Of a stretch of 39,179 bases of DNA, positions 1 through 7,722 are shown in pieces. The stretch comes from Clostridia bacterium (GTDB lineage: Bacteria > Bacillota_A > Clostridia > Oscillospirales > CAG-272). Position 1 is the first letter of the stretch. Every line of letters starts with the position of its first letter. The DNA lies in the NCBI GenBank assembly GCA_017936125.1, contig JAGBGE010000013.1, forward strand, positions 1-39,179, read 5' to 3'. Position numbers and translations under genes: made by a program. The notes beneath the pieces were generated by a model. The model saw only the letters and a program-made list of their open reading frames with translations, made no database searches and was not told the DNA's origin.

Positions 1-1
1 G

Positions 2-376
2 AACCCCATTGATGCTCCCATTGACGTTGAGTACGTTGATGCAGACAAGATTCCTGCTGACAAGGAAGGCCTTGACATCGGTCCTAAGACCGCAAAGATG
101 TATGCAGACGCGGTTCTCAGCGCAAAGACTGTTGTATGGAACGGTCCTATGGGCGTATTCGAGAACCCCACTCTCGCAAAGGGTACTATCGCAGTAGCAG
201 AGGCTCTTGCGGCAAGCGATGCAATTACCATCGTAGGCGGTGGTGACAGCGCGGCAGCGTGCGAGCAGCTCGGCTTCGCTGACAAGATCACTCACATTTC
301 TACCGGTGGCGGCGCATCCTTGGAATTCCTTGAGGGTAAGGATCTTCCCGGCGTATCCTGCCTCCTTGACAAGTAA
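2..376 (+). CDS. pgk: phosphoglycerate kinase, C-terminal part (5' end outside window)
   Basis: This is the last 124 residues of phosphoglycerate kinase, which makes ATP and 3-phosphoglycerate from 1,3-bisphosphoglycerate in glycolysis. The reading frame is open from base 2. The visible part has the family's nucleotide-domain signatures: WNGPMGVFE (bases about 137-163), then [10 protein letters not shown], then [16 protein letters not shown] near the end, and it stops at a TAA. It lies 133 bp upstream of tpiA on the same strand, a common glycolytic pairing. Assignment is from motifs and is secure; only the truncation by the window edge limits it. Confidence 0.97.
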   Translation, partial: NPIDAPIDVEYVDADKIPADKEGLDIGPKTAKMYADAVLSAKTVVWNGPMGVFENPTLAKGTIAVAEALAASDAITIVGGGDSAAACEQLGFADKITHISTGGGASLEFLEGKDLPGVSCLLDK

Positions 377-509
377 TTTTTTGTGACATTCCCCGTTCTC
401 TCCCACTCGACGTAGGTAACTACGCCTTTGGGTCGTGAGCGGGGAATCTCCCTAAAAAATCCCATTGTCAATGAATTTTATCTAAATTAATAAAGATAGG
501 AAATTAAAT
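377..509 (+). repeat. imperfect nested palindrome between pgk and tpiA
   Basis: The gap contains an outer inverted repeat, ATTCCCCG at 388-395 against CGGGGAAT at 440-447, and an inner hairpin CGTAG-GTAA-CTACG at 411-424. It is not followed by a U-run, so it is a poor intrinsic terminator. It may be an mRNA-processing or stabilising hairpin between two co-transcribed genes, or a REP-like intergenic repeat. The tpiA Shine-Dalgarno (AGGAAA, about 497-502) follows it. Confidence 0.45.
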
Positions 510-1268
510 ATGAGAAGAACAGTAATTGCGGGCAACTGGAAGATGAATATGACTCCCTCGCAGACGAAGGCGTTCATCACCGAGCTTGCTCCTATGGTAG
601 CGGGAATGGACAAGTGCGATATCGTGCTTTGCGTTCCTTACGTAGACATCGCTACCGCAGTTGAGGCTGCGAAAGGCACTAACATCAAAATTGGCGCGGA
701 GAACGTTCACTTCGCCGCAAGCGGTGCATACACCGGTGAAATCAGCGCGGCTATGCTCACCGAAATCGGTACGGAGTACGTTGTAATCGGTCACTCCGAG
801 CGCCGTCAGTACTTCGGCGAAACCGACGAAACCGTTAATCTTCGCACCAAGGCAGCTCTCGCTGCGGGCCTCAAGGTTATACTTTGTCTTGGTGAGGTTA
901 AGGAGGAAAGACTTAACGGAATCACCAATGAAATCGTTGCAATGCAAACAAAACTTGACCTTTTGGGCGTTTCTGCCGAGGAAATGAAGAACGTTATCAT
1001 TGCATACGAGCCTGTATGGGCGATTGGAACAGGTCTCACCGCAACTCCCGAGCAGGCTGACGAGACCTGCGGAGTTATCCGTGCTACTCTCGCTGAGATT
1101 TACGGCGCAGAGGTTGCGGAGGCTACCACCATTCAGTACGGTGGCTCTATGAACGACGCTAACGCTGCCGAGCTTCTTGCCAAGGTTAACGTTGACGGCG
1201 GTCTTATCGGCGGCGCATCGCTCAAGACCGACAAGTTCACTGCTATCGTGAAGGCTGCGAACGCATAA
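510..1268 (+). CDS. tpiA: triosephosphate isomerase
   Basis: This 252-residue protein interconverts dihydroxyacetone phosphate and glyceraldehyde-3-phosphate in the cytoplasm. Seen in the sequence: the N-terminal AGNWKMN with the catalytic lysine, IGHSERRQYFGE with the electrophilic histidine, YEPVWAIGTG with the catalytic glutamate, and the phosphate-binding YGGSM and GGLIGGASL loops. Length is normal for the TIM family. The ATG at 510 follows AGGAAATTAAAT. It sits downstream of pgk and is closed by a strong hairpin terminator, so pgk-tpiA is probably one transcript. Confidence 0.98.
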   Translation: MRRTVIAGNWKMNMTPSQTKAFITELAPMVAGMDKCDIVLCVPYVDIATAVEAAKGTNIKIGAENVHFAASGAYTGEISAAMLTEIGTEYVVIGHSERRQYFGETDETVNLRTKAALAAGLKVILCLGEVKEERLNGITNEIVAMQTKLDLLGVSAEEMKNVIIAYEPVWAIGTGLTATPEQADETCGVIRATLAEIYGAEVAEATTIQYGGSMNDANAAELLAKVNVDGGLIGGASLKTDKFTAIVKAANA

Positions 1269-1307
1269 AAATTGGAAATTTGAAATTAGAAATTCAAAAT
1301 TAGAACA

Positions 1308-1345
1308 AAAGGCTGTCCGAGCGAAAGCGTCGGGCAGCCTTTTCA
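1308..1345 (+). terminator. intrinsic terminator after tpiA
   Basis: A long hairpin with arms AAAGGCTG / CAGCCTTT, extended by CCGAGC-GAAA-GCGTCGG, ends in TTTTC. It closes the pgk-tpiA unit. The A-rich 5' flank means it could work on both strands. Confidence 0.8.
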
Positions 1346-1490
1346 CGCGAGAATCATTAAATTTTCTTAATTTTCAGCGAAATCAGCAACGGAAAGTCTG
1401 AAATGTGTTGATTTTCGTACATTTTGCACTTAAAAATGCCATTTGTTAACAAAAAATTTAAAAATTTATTAAAAAATATTTTTTCACCTA

Positions 1491-1519
1491 TTGACTCTTT
1501 TATATTTATTTGTTATAAT
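1491..1519 (+). promoter_or_regulatory. sigma-A promoter of the coiled-coil protein gene
   Basis: TTGACT at 1491-1496 and TATAAT at 1514-1519 are separated by exactly 17 bp, about 45 bp before the start codon at 1565. The DNA upstream of it (1,377-1,490) is very AT-rich, as in UP-element-type promoters, and holds nothing else recognisable. Confidence 0.85.
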
Positions 1520-1564
1520 AAAGACAGTACAAATTCCGCGCCGCGGAGAAAGAGGTAAAAACCA

Positions 1565-3100
1565 ATGCGCGAATCCATCGAAATGAGCAAAAAAGAAAAG
1601 AACGCGAAAGTTTCGGTGCTCCGTGTTTCAATCAAGGAGGATCAGAAGCGCGTTTCCGACGAGCTTGGCGTTTATCAGAACGCTGCAAGGGACGTAAATA
1701 AGACGGCTAAGGCACTTGCCGCAGCCGAGAGCGCTTACGAGCGAAAGGATACCGAGAAGAATGCTGTCAAATATGACGATGCGAACGATTCGTATCTTGC
1801 TGCTGTCGACGTATACAAGGACTCCGGCGCCCGTATAGGCAGACTTGTCGAGGTAGTGCGTAAGCGTTATCTTGAGCTTGCAGATCTGCTCGACGAGGCA
1901 AAGGCAGATAAGGTTCTTGAGGAGTTCGAGAGATACAACGATTCCGTAATGGCGCGCATACTTAAAATACAAGAAACTACAGAGACGGTCGACGCTTACG
2001 AGCCCGACGAAGAAGAGGAGGACGATATACCCATGGCAATTCCTGAAATTCCCGTATCAAACGGAGTACCCGCACCCCAGGCAGCACCTGCGCCCGCACC
2101 TGCGGCTCCCGCTGCACAGGCACCCGCATACGCAGCACCTGCGTATCCCTATCCTCAGTACGTGCCGATGCCTATGCCTATGCCTTATCCTTATTCGGCA
2201 CCCTCTGCACAGCCTGCACCTGCACAGGAGGCAGCTCAGACTCCTAAGATCGCGCCCGTTTCCATTGATGTTTCTCCTATGCTTGAGAAGGCGCTTGAGG
2301 CTACTATGAACAAGTTCGTGGCTGCTTTCGACAAGAAGATTGAGGAATTTATTGCAGAGCATCCCGTTAATATTCCCGTTTCGGCAGCTCCTGCGACTCC
2401 CGTTGCAGTACCTGCCGGTGACGCTACCTACGGTGTCAGCGAGATTGCCGCTCTCGAGGGACTTATCCTTGATGACGAGCAGGCTCTTATCAATAAGCTT
2501 ACCGCTATGATTGAGAACCTTAAGGTTCTTGCGTCAGGTATGGCAGAGCTCAGCGCGCTTTGCGCAGAGATTTCCGAGAAGCAGAATACTGCTAACGATT
2601 TGCAGAAGCAGACCAATGATATGCAGCGTCAGACTCTCCGTGACCAGAAGGGTATTCAGGTTGGTCAGAGAGTTGTTGCTCAGGATCAGGCTGCTATCGC
2701 ACACGATCAGACTCTCCTTCAGGAGCAGCAGAAGACTCTCCAGGAAAACCAGCAGGCTCTCGTTGAGGCTCAGCAGGCTATGGAGGAAACTCAGCGTCTT
2801 GTAGCACAGAATCAGACTACTCTTGAGGAAGCTATGAAGGATGCTATGCAGGTTCAGAAGGATATGATCGCTACTCAGCAGGCTATCATTGTGGGCAACG
2901 CTAAGAACGTTGAGGCTCAGAACGACGTGGCAGAGAAGCAGAGCGCTACTCTCGCGCTTCAGAAGGAAGCACTCACCGCGCAGCGTCAGATCTACCGTGA
3001 TCAGAAGGCTACTCTCGATAAGCAGAAGGCGCTTGGTGGCGACGCTCCCAAGAAGAAGGCTAAGGCAGACGAAGCACCTGCCGAGACTCCTGCGGAATAA
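1565..3100 (+). CDS. coiled-coil protein with 22 consecutive glutamine heptads
   Basis: A 511-residue protein that I cannot assign to a family. Residues 1-150 are charged and helical and probably form a coiled coil. Residues 146-154 are an acidic run, and 157-230 are a Pro/Ala/Tyr/Met-rich flexible linker. Residues 235-335 are a further helical part. Residues 340-490 form an uninterrupted series of heptads with Gln at the same position in 20 of 22 units (Met at 424 and Asn at 445 are the exceptions). The tail is Lys- then Ala/Glu/Pro-rich. There is no signal peptide or membrane segment, so it is probably cytoplasmic. The start at 1565 is chosen for the AGAGG upstream; an internal ATG at 1583 has no ribosome site. 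It is monocistronic, with its own promoter and terminator. A scaffold or filament role is only an inference. Confidence 0.85.
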   Translation: MRESIEMSKKEKNAKVSVLRVSIKEDQKRVSDELGVYQNAARDVNKTAKALAAAESAYERKDTEKNAVKYDDANDSYLAAVDVYKDSGARIGRLVEVVRKRYLELADLLDEAKADKVLEEFERYNDSVMARILKIQETTETVDAYEPDEEEEDDIPMAIPEIPVSNGVPAPQAAPAPAPAAPAAQAPAYAAPAYPYPQYVPMPMPMPYPYSAPSAQPAPAQEAAQTPKIAPVSIDVSPMLEKALEATMNKFVAAFDKKIEEFIAEHPVNIPVSAAPATPVAVPAGDATYGVSEIAALEGLILDDEQALINKLTAMIENLKVLASGMAELSALCAEISEKQNTANDLQKQTNDMQRQTLRDQKGIQVGQRVVAQDQAAIAHDQTLLQEQQKTLQENQQALVEAQQAMEETQRLVAQNQTTLEEAMKDAMQVQKDMIATQQAIIVGNAKNVEAQNDVAEKQSATLALQKEALTAQRQIYRDQKATLDKQKALGGDAPKKKAKADEAPAETPAE

Positions 3101-3117
3101 TTTAGGTTACATAAGAC

Positions 3118-3152
3118 AGGGACGGTTCACTCGAGCCGTCCCTTAGTTTTTC
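3118..3152 (+). terminator. intrinsic terminator after the coiled-coil gene
   Basis: Arms AGGGACGGTTC (3118-3128) and GAGCCGTCCCT (3133-3143) pair with one G-U, followed by TAGTTTTTC. It closes the monocistronic coiled-coil transcript. Confidence 0.85.
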
Positions 3153-3173
3153 AAGCAATATTTTCATCTGATA

Positions 3174-3202
3174 TTGCAAAACTTCTTGTGCCGTGTTATA
3201 AT
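3174..3202 (+). promoter_or_regulatory. sigma-A promoter with no gene behind it
   Basis: TTGCAA at 3174-3179 and TATAAT at 3197-3202 are 17 bp apart. The same -35 variant with the same spacer occurs at two other promoters in this window (about 7,750 and 9,338, minus strand), which supports it as real. The only reading frame downstream is 12 codons without a ribosome site, so the product is probably an RNA. Confidence 0.6.
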
Positions 3203-3206
3203 AAAT

Positions 3207-3340
3207 GTAGGATACGGTAGAATATATGCTCCTCTCTGTGAGATGCATTGGCAGAGATAATTAACCTAACGGTTGAAGCTACGTTCTCTGAAAATAATTT
3301 CCCGAAAAGCAAAAAGGACTGCCGCGGCAGTCCTTTGTAG
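3207..3340 (+). ncRNA. candidate small RNA, convergent with spoVG
   Basis: The segment after the orphan promoter can fold: GTAG (3207-3210) pairs with CTAC (3279-3282), CAGAGA (3252-3257) with TCTCTG (3285-3290), AACC (3263-3266) with GGTT (3271-3274), and TCTC-TGT-GAGA forms another hairpin near 3,233. It runs into the perfect palindrome that also terminates spoVG from the other side. I do not recognise an RNA family. It could be a trans-acting small RNA, or, if it reads through, an antisense transcript of spoVG. This is inferred from promoter and folding only. Confidence 0.4.
3308..3336 (-). terminator. intrinsic terminator of spoVG
   Basis: A 24-bp perfect palindrome at 3313-3336 (half-site AAAGGACTGCCG) has a T-run on the minus-strand side, 14 bp past the spoVG stop codon. 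On the plus strand the U-run is poor, so it works mainly for spoVG. Confidence 0.8.
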
Positions 3341-3350
3341 ATTGATTTTT

Positions 3351-3653
3351 TTAGATTACAACAGCATCCTCGGTGTCCTCTGCGTTGATCTCCGCGCAGG
3401 CGAGCTGAACGTGGTATGCATCAATAACCGCTTCCTCGAGCGAGGCTCTGAAGTCGGAGTTGATGGGATGCACGATATCACGGTATGTTCCATCGGGATT
3501 CTTTCTCGAGGGCATAACGATAAAGTAGCGCTCGCGAGCGTAAATAACCTTAATGTCGTGAACTGCGAGGCAGTCGTCGAAGGTTACCGAAACAACCGCT
3601 TTCATAGGGCCCTCGTCGAAAAACTTTCTGATTTTGATGTCTGTAACTTGCAT
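3351..3653 (-). CDS. spoVG: septation/regulatory protein SpoVG
   Basis: A 100-residue SpoVG protein, a small nucleic-acid-binding regulator conserved in Bacillota and tied to sporulation, septation and surface or virulence gene control. The N-terminus MQVTDIKIRKF, the central AVVSVTFDD, and FIVMPSRKNPDG followed by DIVHPINSDFR are the family's hallmark stretches. Length is close to normal (usually 85-100) with a short acidic tail. The start follows AAGGAAGGAAAT. It stands alone between two plus-strand genes, so it is monocistronic. Confidence 0.97.
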   Translation of the reverse strand: MQVTDIKIRKFFDEGPMKAVVSVTFDDCLAVHDIKVIYARERYFIVMPSRKNPDGTYRDIVHPINSDFRASLEEAVIDAYHVQLACAEINAEDTEDAVVI

Positions 3654-3704
3654 AAATGTGATTTCCTTCCTTGTAGTGTGAACTTTGTTTGAGATTACGA
3701 ATAT

Positions 3705-3735
3705 ATTATACAGTAGGAATGTGAAAAATATTCAA
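3705..3735 (-). promoter_or_regulatory. possible spoVG promoter
   Basis: On the minus strand, TTGAAT (3730-3735) and TATAAT (3705-3710) lie upstream of spoVG, but the spacer is 19 bp, longer than ideal. No clear sigma-H type boxes were seen, although spoVG is a sigma-H gene in Bacillus. Confidence 0.35.
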
Positions 3736-3823
3736 CGAGAAAATAATCAATTTTTTAATTATTTGTAATATTTTTTTGTATGAATGCGAATTTTTTATCG
3801 ATAAAAGGAGAAAAAGCTGAAAA

Positions 3824-5224
3824 ATGGCTCAAAAATCCGCAAGAGAAGAAAAAAGCTTATCCTTTGAAAAGCTGCGCTCTATGACGGAGAATTCTACGGG
3901 CGCTATACATTTCGTTGGAGTTGGCGGCGTGTCTATGTATTCACTCGCGAGAGTTGCGCTGCATCTCGGTGCTAGCGTTTCTGGCAGCGACCGCGAGTCT
4001 AGCGAGCGCACCAGAGCGCTCTCTCTGCTTGGCGCGAGAATAATTATCGGTCACGCGGCAGAAAATGTAAGCGGCGCGAGCCTTGTGGTGTATAATAACG
4101 CTATCGCTGAGGATAACCCCGAGCTTGTCCGTGCGCGCGAGCTTATGATACCCACCGTCACGCGCGCTGAATATATGGCTGCAATGATGATAGGTCACGA
4201 GAACAGAATCGGCGTCAGCGGCTCTCACGGCAAGAGCACGACGGTCGCTATGCTTGACGCTATCTTCAGCTATGCGGGCGTCGATCCCTCCGTTCTCTCC
4301 GGCTCAGAGCTGCCGATAGGCGAGCCGCTGAAAATCGGTGGCAACAGCCTTATGCTATACGAAGCCTGCGAATACAAGGACTCATTTCTGAAATTCACTC
4401 CAACCGTTGCGATAGGACTCAACCTTGAGCTCGACCATACAGACTATTTCGGCAGCATCTCGGACATCAAGGACTCCTTCAAGCAGGCACTCGGCAGAGC
4501 GTCTAAATTCTCGGTAATCAACGGTGACGACGAGAACTTTCGCCCGATTTTGAAGCAAATCAAGGGCAGAGTAATAACCTTCGGTAAGGGCAGCTCCTGC
4601 GATTACCGCTACTCGATAATCAGCTTCAAGGAGCAGGGCTTCGAGTTCACGGTTTCAAAATTCGGTAACGAGATAGGCAGATTTCGCCTGAATATTCCTG
4701 GCGCGTTCAACGTTTCGAGCGCAACTGCCGCAATAGTCACCGCGCTGGAATACGGTATTGACGTCGATACCGTCAGAGAGGGAATAGGCAGGTATTTCGG
4801 CATTCCTCGTCGACTCGAGCGAGTCGGTCTGCGATACACCCGACAGGTCTACTACGATTACGCTCACCATCCCACCGAGATTGCCGCGTCGATAAACGCT
4901 GTAAAAATGCTTACTCACGACCTCGTCACCGTCATCTTCAAGCCGCATACCTACTCACGTACTGCGACTCTCTGGGATGATATGAAGGCATCGCTCTCGC
5001 TTGCAGACCACGTGATACTCATGCCGATTTACCCCGCGCGTGAGGAAAAAATCGAAGGCATCACCTCCGAGCGTCTCGCCTATGAGATAGGCTCGAGAGC
5101 CAAGTTCTCGGATGATGACGATTTCCTCCGTCACCTCGACCTGCACACTCACGGCACGATTATCGTGATGGGAGCAGGGGACATGGAAAATATTAAGAAG
5201 GACGTACTAAATAAATATATATGA
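3824..5224 (+). CDS. murC: UDP-N-acetylmuramate--L-alanine ligase
   Basis: This 466-residue Mur ligase adds L-alanine to UDP-MurNAc with ATP, the first step of the peptidoglycan stem peptide, in the cytoplasm. The N-terminal dinucleotide-type fold has VGVGGVSM (31-38), the ATP P-loop is GSHGKSTT (133-140), the Mur-family NLELDHTDYF follows, and the C-terminal domain has YDYAHHPTEI and FKPHTYSRT, which are specific to MurC. The ATG at 3824 has AAGGAG upstream with a somewhat long spacer. It ends in ATGA shared with the next gene, so the two are translationally coupled. Confidence 0.95.
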   Translation: MAQKSAREEKSLSFEKLRSMTENSTGAIHFVGVGGVSMYSLARVALHLGASVSGSDRESSERTRALSLLGARIIIGHAAENVSGASLVVYNNAIAEDNPELVRARELMIPTVTRAEYMAAMMIGHENRIGVSGSHGKSTTVAMLDAIFSYAGVDPSVLSGSELPIGEPLKIGGNSLMLYEACEYKDSFLKFTPTVAIGLNLELDHTDYFGSISDIKDSFKQALGRASKFSVINGDDENFRPILKQIKGRVITFGKGSSCDYRYSIISFKEQGFEFTVSKFGNEIGRFRLNIPGAFNVSSATAAIVTALEYGIDVDTVREGIGRYFGIPRRLERVGLRYTRQVYYDYAHHPTEIAASINAVKMLTHDLVTVIFKPHTYSRTATLWDDMKASLSLADHVILMPIYPAREEKIEGITSERLAYEIGSRAKFSDDDDFLRHLDLHTHGTIIVMGAGDMENIKKDVLNKYI

Positions 5225-5673
5225 AAAAAACTGTACTTGTCAGCGCCTGTCTGCTCGGCATTTCCTGCCGCTATGACGGAAAATCCAAGCCCGATGAGCG
5301 AGTAATAGCTCTCGCGGAAAAATATAACCTCGTACCCGTCTGCCCCGAAATATACGGTGGACTTCCCACTCCACGCACTCCAAGCGAGCGCATAGGGGAG
5401 AGAACCGTGATGAAGGACGGCACCGACGTCACCGAGAATTATAGACTCGGCGCGGAAGCTGCGCTCTCGCTTTACCGTGCTCTCGGCTGCGATGCGGCGC
5501 TATTGAAGGCGAAAAGTCCGTCATGCGGAGTCGGTGAGATATACGACGGTAGCTTCAGCGGCACTCTCACCGAGCGTGACGGAGTGACGGCTGAGCTGCT
5601 CTTGCGAGAGGGAATTGCCGTCTTTAGCGAGTGCGAAATTCCCGAATTAGAAAAATATCTTGACAAAGTGTGA
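5221..5673 (+). CDS. DUF523 family protein (YbbK-like)
   Basis: A 150-residue protein of the DUF523 family, function not established. The family pattern is clear: VSACLLGISCRYDGKSK at the N-terminus, VPVCPEIYGGLPTPR, and LLKAKSPSCGVGEIYDG with conserved cysteines that suggest metal or cofactor binding. Length is typical. The start codon overlaps the murC stop (ATGA), so it is co-translated with murC. The mgtE promoter begins inside its last codons. Confidence 0.9.
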   Translation: MKKTVLVSACLLGISCRYDGKSKPDERVIALAEKYNLVPVCPEIYGGLPTPRTPSERIGERTVMKDGTDVTENYRLGAEAALSLYRALGCDAALLKAKSPSCGVGEIYDGSFSGTLTERDGVTAELLLREGIAVFSECEIPELEKYLDKV

Positions 5674-5688
5674 GTTTTGAGTTAAAAT
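5660..5688 (+). promoter_or_regulatory. sigma-A promoter of mgtE
   Basis: TTGACA at 5660-5665 and TAAAAT at 5683-5688 have a 17-bp spacer. The -35 box lies inside the 3' end of the DUF523 gene, so mgtE has its own transcript with a leader of about 160 nt. Confidence 0.8.
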
Positions 5689-5694
5689 AATAAG

Positions 5695-5853
5695 GTAAAG
5701 AATTTTTGAGAAAGGAGCCCGAAATGTCGGACGGTCGAAGTAGCTACCACATACGAACCCTAAAATTACATATAAGTGTGGCGGATACCACTGTTCTCGG
5801 GTATCCTATCTTTTGATGCCTTTTGCGGCCGCCATGCTTGAAAGGAGGCCAAA
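5695..5853 (+). promoter_or_regulatory. structured mgtE leader, candidate metal-sensing riboswitch (class not recognised)
   Basis: The leader holds several stems: CCGA/TCGG at 5719-5722 and 5727-5730, CCACA/TGTGG at 5747-5751 and 5777-5781, and GGATACC/GGTATCC at 5783-5789 and 5800-5806. GCCTTTT at 5818-5824 can pair with AGGAGGC at 5843-5849, which is the mgtE ribosome site, so translational control is plausible. MgtE genes are often under the Mg2+ M-box, but the M-box core (the GGTGAGGCTCC element) is absent, so I do not call it one. Confidence 0.55.
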
Positions 5854-7251
5854 ATGGAAGGTTATATCGAAAACGGCCTTTTGGGTGAGGAAGAAGAGCT
5901 CACACCCGAGAGGCTTTCTCTTTTAATGGAGGAGAAGCAGTACGCGCTTGTAAAGGAAGCGCTTGCCGAAATTCCCGCACCGGACCTTGCGGAGATTTTC
6001 TATGAGATTGACGAGAGATACCACCCGCTTTTGTTCCGTCTGATTACGAAGGAGCTTGCGGCAGAGGTGTTCGTCGAGATGGACCCCGAGCTTCAGGAGG
6101 GACTCATAGACAGATTCTCCGACCGAGAGCTTGCCGAGATTCTCGACGAGCTTTACATCGACGATACGGTTGACATCATTGAGGAGATGCCCGCCAACGT
6201 CGTAAAACGAATACTAAAGAACTCAGATAGCGAGAACAGAGCTATCATTAACACGATTTTGCGTTACCCGAAGGACTCGGCAGGCACTGTTATGACCACC
6301 GAGTACGTTCGCTTTACGGGTGATATGACCGTTTCCGAGGCGCTCGTGCATATACGCCGAGTCGCTATTGACAAGGAAACGATATACACCTGCTACGTCA
6401 CCGATAAGAACAAGCGCCTGCGCGGTATAGTCACCGCCAAGGACCTGCTTATCAGCGATCCCGACATCGAGCTTTCCGAGATAATGGATGAGAACGTTAT
6501 CAGCGTTCACACCCACGACGATAAAGAGGAGGTCGCAATGATGCTCGACAAGTACGACTTCCTTGCGATTCCCGTAGTGGACAAGGAGGATCGCCTCGTC
6601 GGCATCGTCACCATCGACGACGCTCTTGACGTTCTTATTGAGGAGTCCGAGGAGGACTTCGCGAAGATGGCGGCTATTATGCCGACCGAAACACCCTACC
6701 TCAAGACCGACGTATTCTCTATCTGGAAGTCGCGTATCCCCTGGCTTCTCATACTTATGATTTCCTCGACTATCTCGAGCGCGATTCTCACAGGCTTTGA
6801 GTCTATGCTGCCTGCGGTGCTCGTCTTGTTCGTGCCTATGATAATGGGTACGGGCGGTAACTCGGGCGGTCAGTCGTCGGTCACCGTGACGAGAAGCATC
6901 TCGCTTGGCGAGGTTGAATTCCCCGACATTTTCCGCGTGTTCTGGAAGGAGCTGCGCGTCGGCATTATGTGCGCCGTGACACTCGGCGTCGTGACCTTCC
7001 TCAAGGTTTGGCTTATCGACGGCATTATGCTCGGCAACGCTGACGTAACTCTGACGGTTTCATTAGTCGTGGCGATGTCACTCGCCCTGACTATCATAGT
7101 TGCGAAAATTATTGGCGCAACCCTGCCAATCCTCGCGAAGAAGATTGGCCTTGACCCTGCGGTTATGGCGTCACCGCTGATCACCACCCTCGTCGACGCC
7201 ATCTCGCTTATCGTTTACTTCTTCGTAGCCTCAAGCGTATTGAATATCTAA
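5854..7251 (+). CDS. mgtE: magnesium transporter MgtE
   Basis: A 465-residue Mg2+ channel/transporter of the inner membrane. In order: an N-terminal superhelical MgtE_N domain (about 15-140) rich in short acidic repeats such as ELAEILDELYIDD, two CBS domains (about 145-265, with GIVTAKDLL and GIVTIDDALDVL), a linker helix, then a five-helix membrane domain (about 290-465) with the family signature MGTGGNSGGQSS. Length is typical. The ATG at 5854 follows AAAGGAGG. In the family the cytosolic domains close the pore when Mg2+ is high. The structured leader suggests a second, RNA-level control. Confidence 0.96.
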   Translation: MEGYIENGLLGEEEELTPERLSLLMEEKQYALVKEALAEIPAPDLAEIFYEIDERYHPLLFRLITKELAAEVFVEMDPELQEGLIDRFSDRELAEILDELYIDDTVDIIEEMPANVVKRILKNSDSENRAIINTILRYPKDSAGTVMTTEYVRFTGDMTVSEALVHIRRVAIDKETIYTCYVTDKNKRLRGIVTAKDLLISDPDIELSEIMDENVISVHTHDDKEEVAMMLDKYDFLAIPVVDKEDRLVGIVTIDDALDVLIEESEEDFAKMAAIMPTETPYLKTDVFSIWKSRIPWLLILMISSTISSAILTGFESMLPAVLVLFVPMIMGTGGNSGGQSSVTVTRSISLGEVEFPDIFRVFWKELRVGIMCAVTLGVVTFLKVWLIDGIMLGNADVTLTVSLVVAMSLALTIIVAKIIGATLPILAKKIGLDPAVMASPLITTLVDAISLIVYFFVASSVLNI

Positions 7252-7257
7252 CGAACG

Positions 7258-7291
7258 AAAAAATCGGTTGCTTTTCGGCAACCGATTTTTA
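7258..7291 (+). terminator. intrinsic terminator after mgtE
   Basis: AAATCGGTTGC (7261-7271) pairs with GCAACCGATTT (7278-7288), followed by TT. The same stem sequence recurs at 7,815-7,842. Confidence 0.85.
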
Positions 7292-7309
7292 ATTATATTC
7301 CAGAGAAGA

Positions 7310-7495
7310 TTAGTCTTTTTCTTCCTCGCGGTTTATTATACCCTCACAGAGCGCGCATTTGAACAATGCAACAGACAGCTCTCGATTGAGTGCCTCATCA
7401 TTTTCATTGTCGGATAACCTTTTCTCTATTTCCTGCGCTTCTTTTTTGAGGGCTTCCAAATCCTCGCGCAAGTCCTTTAACATTTTTTCAGTCAT
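7310..7495 (-). CDS. small coiled-coil protein, unknown function
   Basis: A 61-residue protein I cannot assign. Residues 1-45 are strongly helical and charged (LKDLREDLEALKKEAQEIEK), like a short coiled coil, and the C-terminal third carries two cysteines (KCALCEG). There is no signal or membrane segment. It is probably a real gene: GGAG lies 7 nt before the ATG, and it sits right behind a promoter, a structured RNA and a terminator on the same strand. That layout suggests its expression depends on read-through past the terminator. It may be a small regulator or assembly factor, but nothing shows which. Confidence 0.65.
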   Translation of the reverse strand: MTEKMLKDLREDLEALKKEAQEIEKRLSDNENDEALNRELSVALFKCALCEGIINREEEKD

Positions 7496-7507
7496 TTTTT
7501 ATCTCCT

Positions 7508-7543
7508 AAAAAACAAAAAGTGCGACAACCGAAGTCATCGCAC
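7508..7543 (-). terminator. UUCG-loop terminator or attenuator before the 61-residue gene
   Basis: On the minus strand GTGCGATGAC-TTCG-GTTGTCGCAC folds into a 10-bp stem with G-U pairs and a UUCG tetraloop, followed by TTTTTGTTTTTT. The U-run ends directly at the ribosome site of the 61-residue gene, so it either ends a separate small RNA or acts as an attenuator. Confidence 0.8.
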
Positions 7544-7718
7544 CGAAAAACGCAAACTCCGATTTGTTGTCACACAAACTGAATCTGATTTTGCACAAAA
7601 ATCCAACTCACTTGAAGTTCGCGCTTTTACCGCGTTAATTCAAGTTGAATTTTTGGCGCAAAAAGGGTATAGTATACCCTAAACAAAAATCTATAACAAT
7701 ATTCAGTTCGTGTGACAA
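7510..7718 (-). ncRNA. candidate ~200-nt rod-shaped structured RNA
   Basis: The transcript expected from the promoter at 7,723-7,751 starts with an arm at 7718-7701 that pairs over 18 bp (one G-U) with 7584-7567. Inside is an asymmetric bubble carrying the small hairpin GGGTATAGTATACCC (7665-7679). A second long stem near 7,643-7,660 and 7,590-7,620 is capped by a CGCG hairpin. It ends at the UUCG terminator. No reading frame fits. The size and rod-with-bubble shape recall 6S RNA, but I cannot confirm the conserved bubble. An attenuating leader for the 61-residue gene, or a palindromic mobile element, are alternatives. There is nothing else in 7,544-7,869. Confidence 0.55.
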
Positions 7719-7722
7719 TACA

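Noticed and set aside
5695..5853. Calling the mgtE leader an M-box
   Set aside because: The conserved M-box core elements could not be found; only the gene context fits.
7567..7718. Calling the long inverted repeat a MITE
   Set aside because: The repeat ends show no target duplication, and a promoter and a terminator frame it exactly as a transcript would be.
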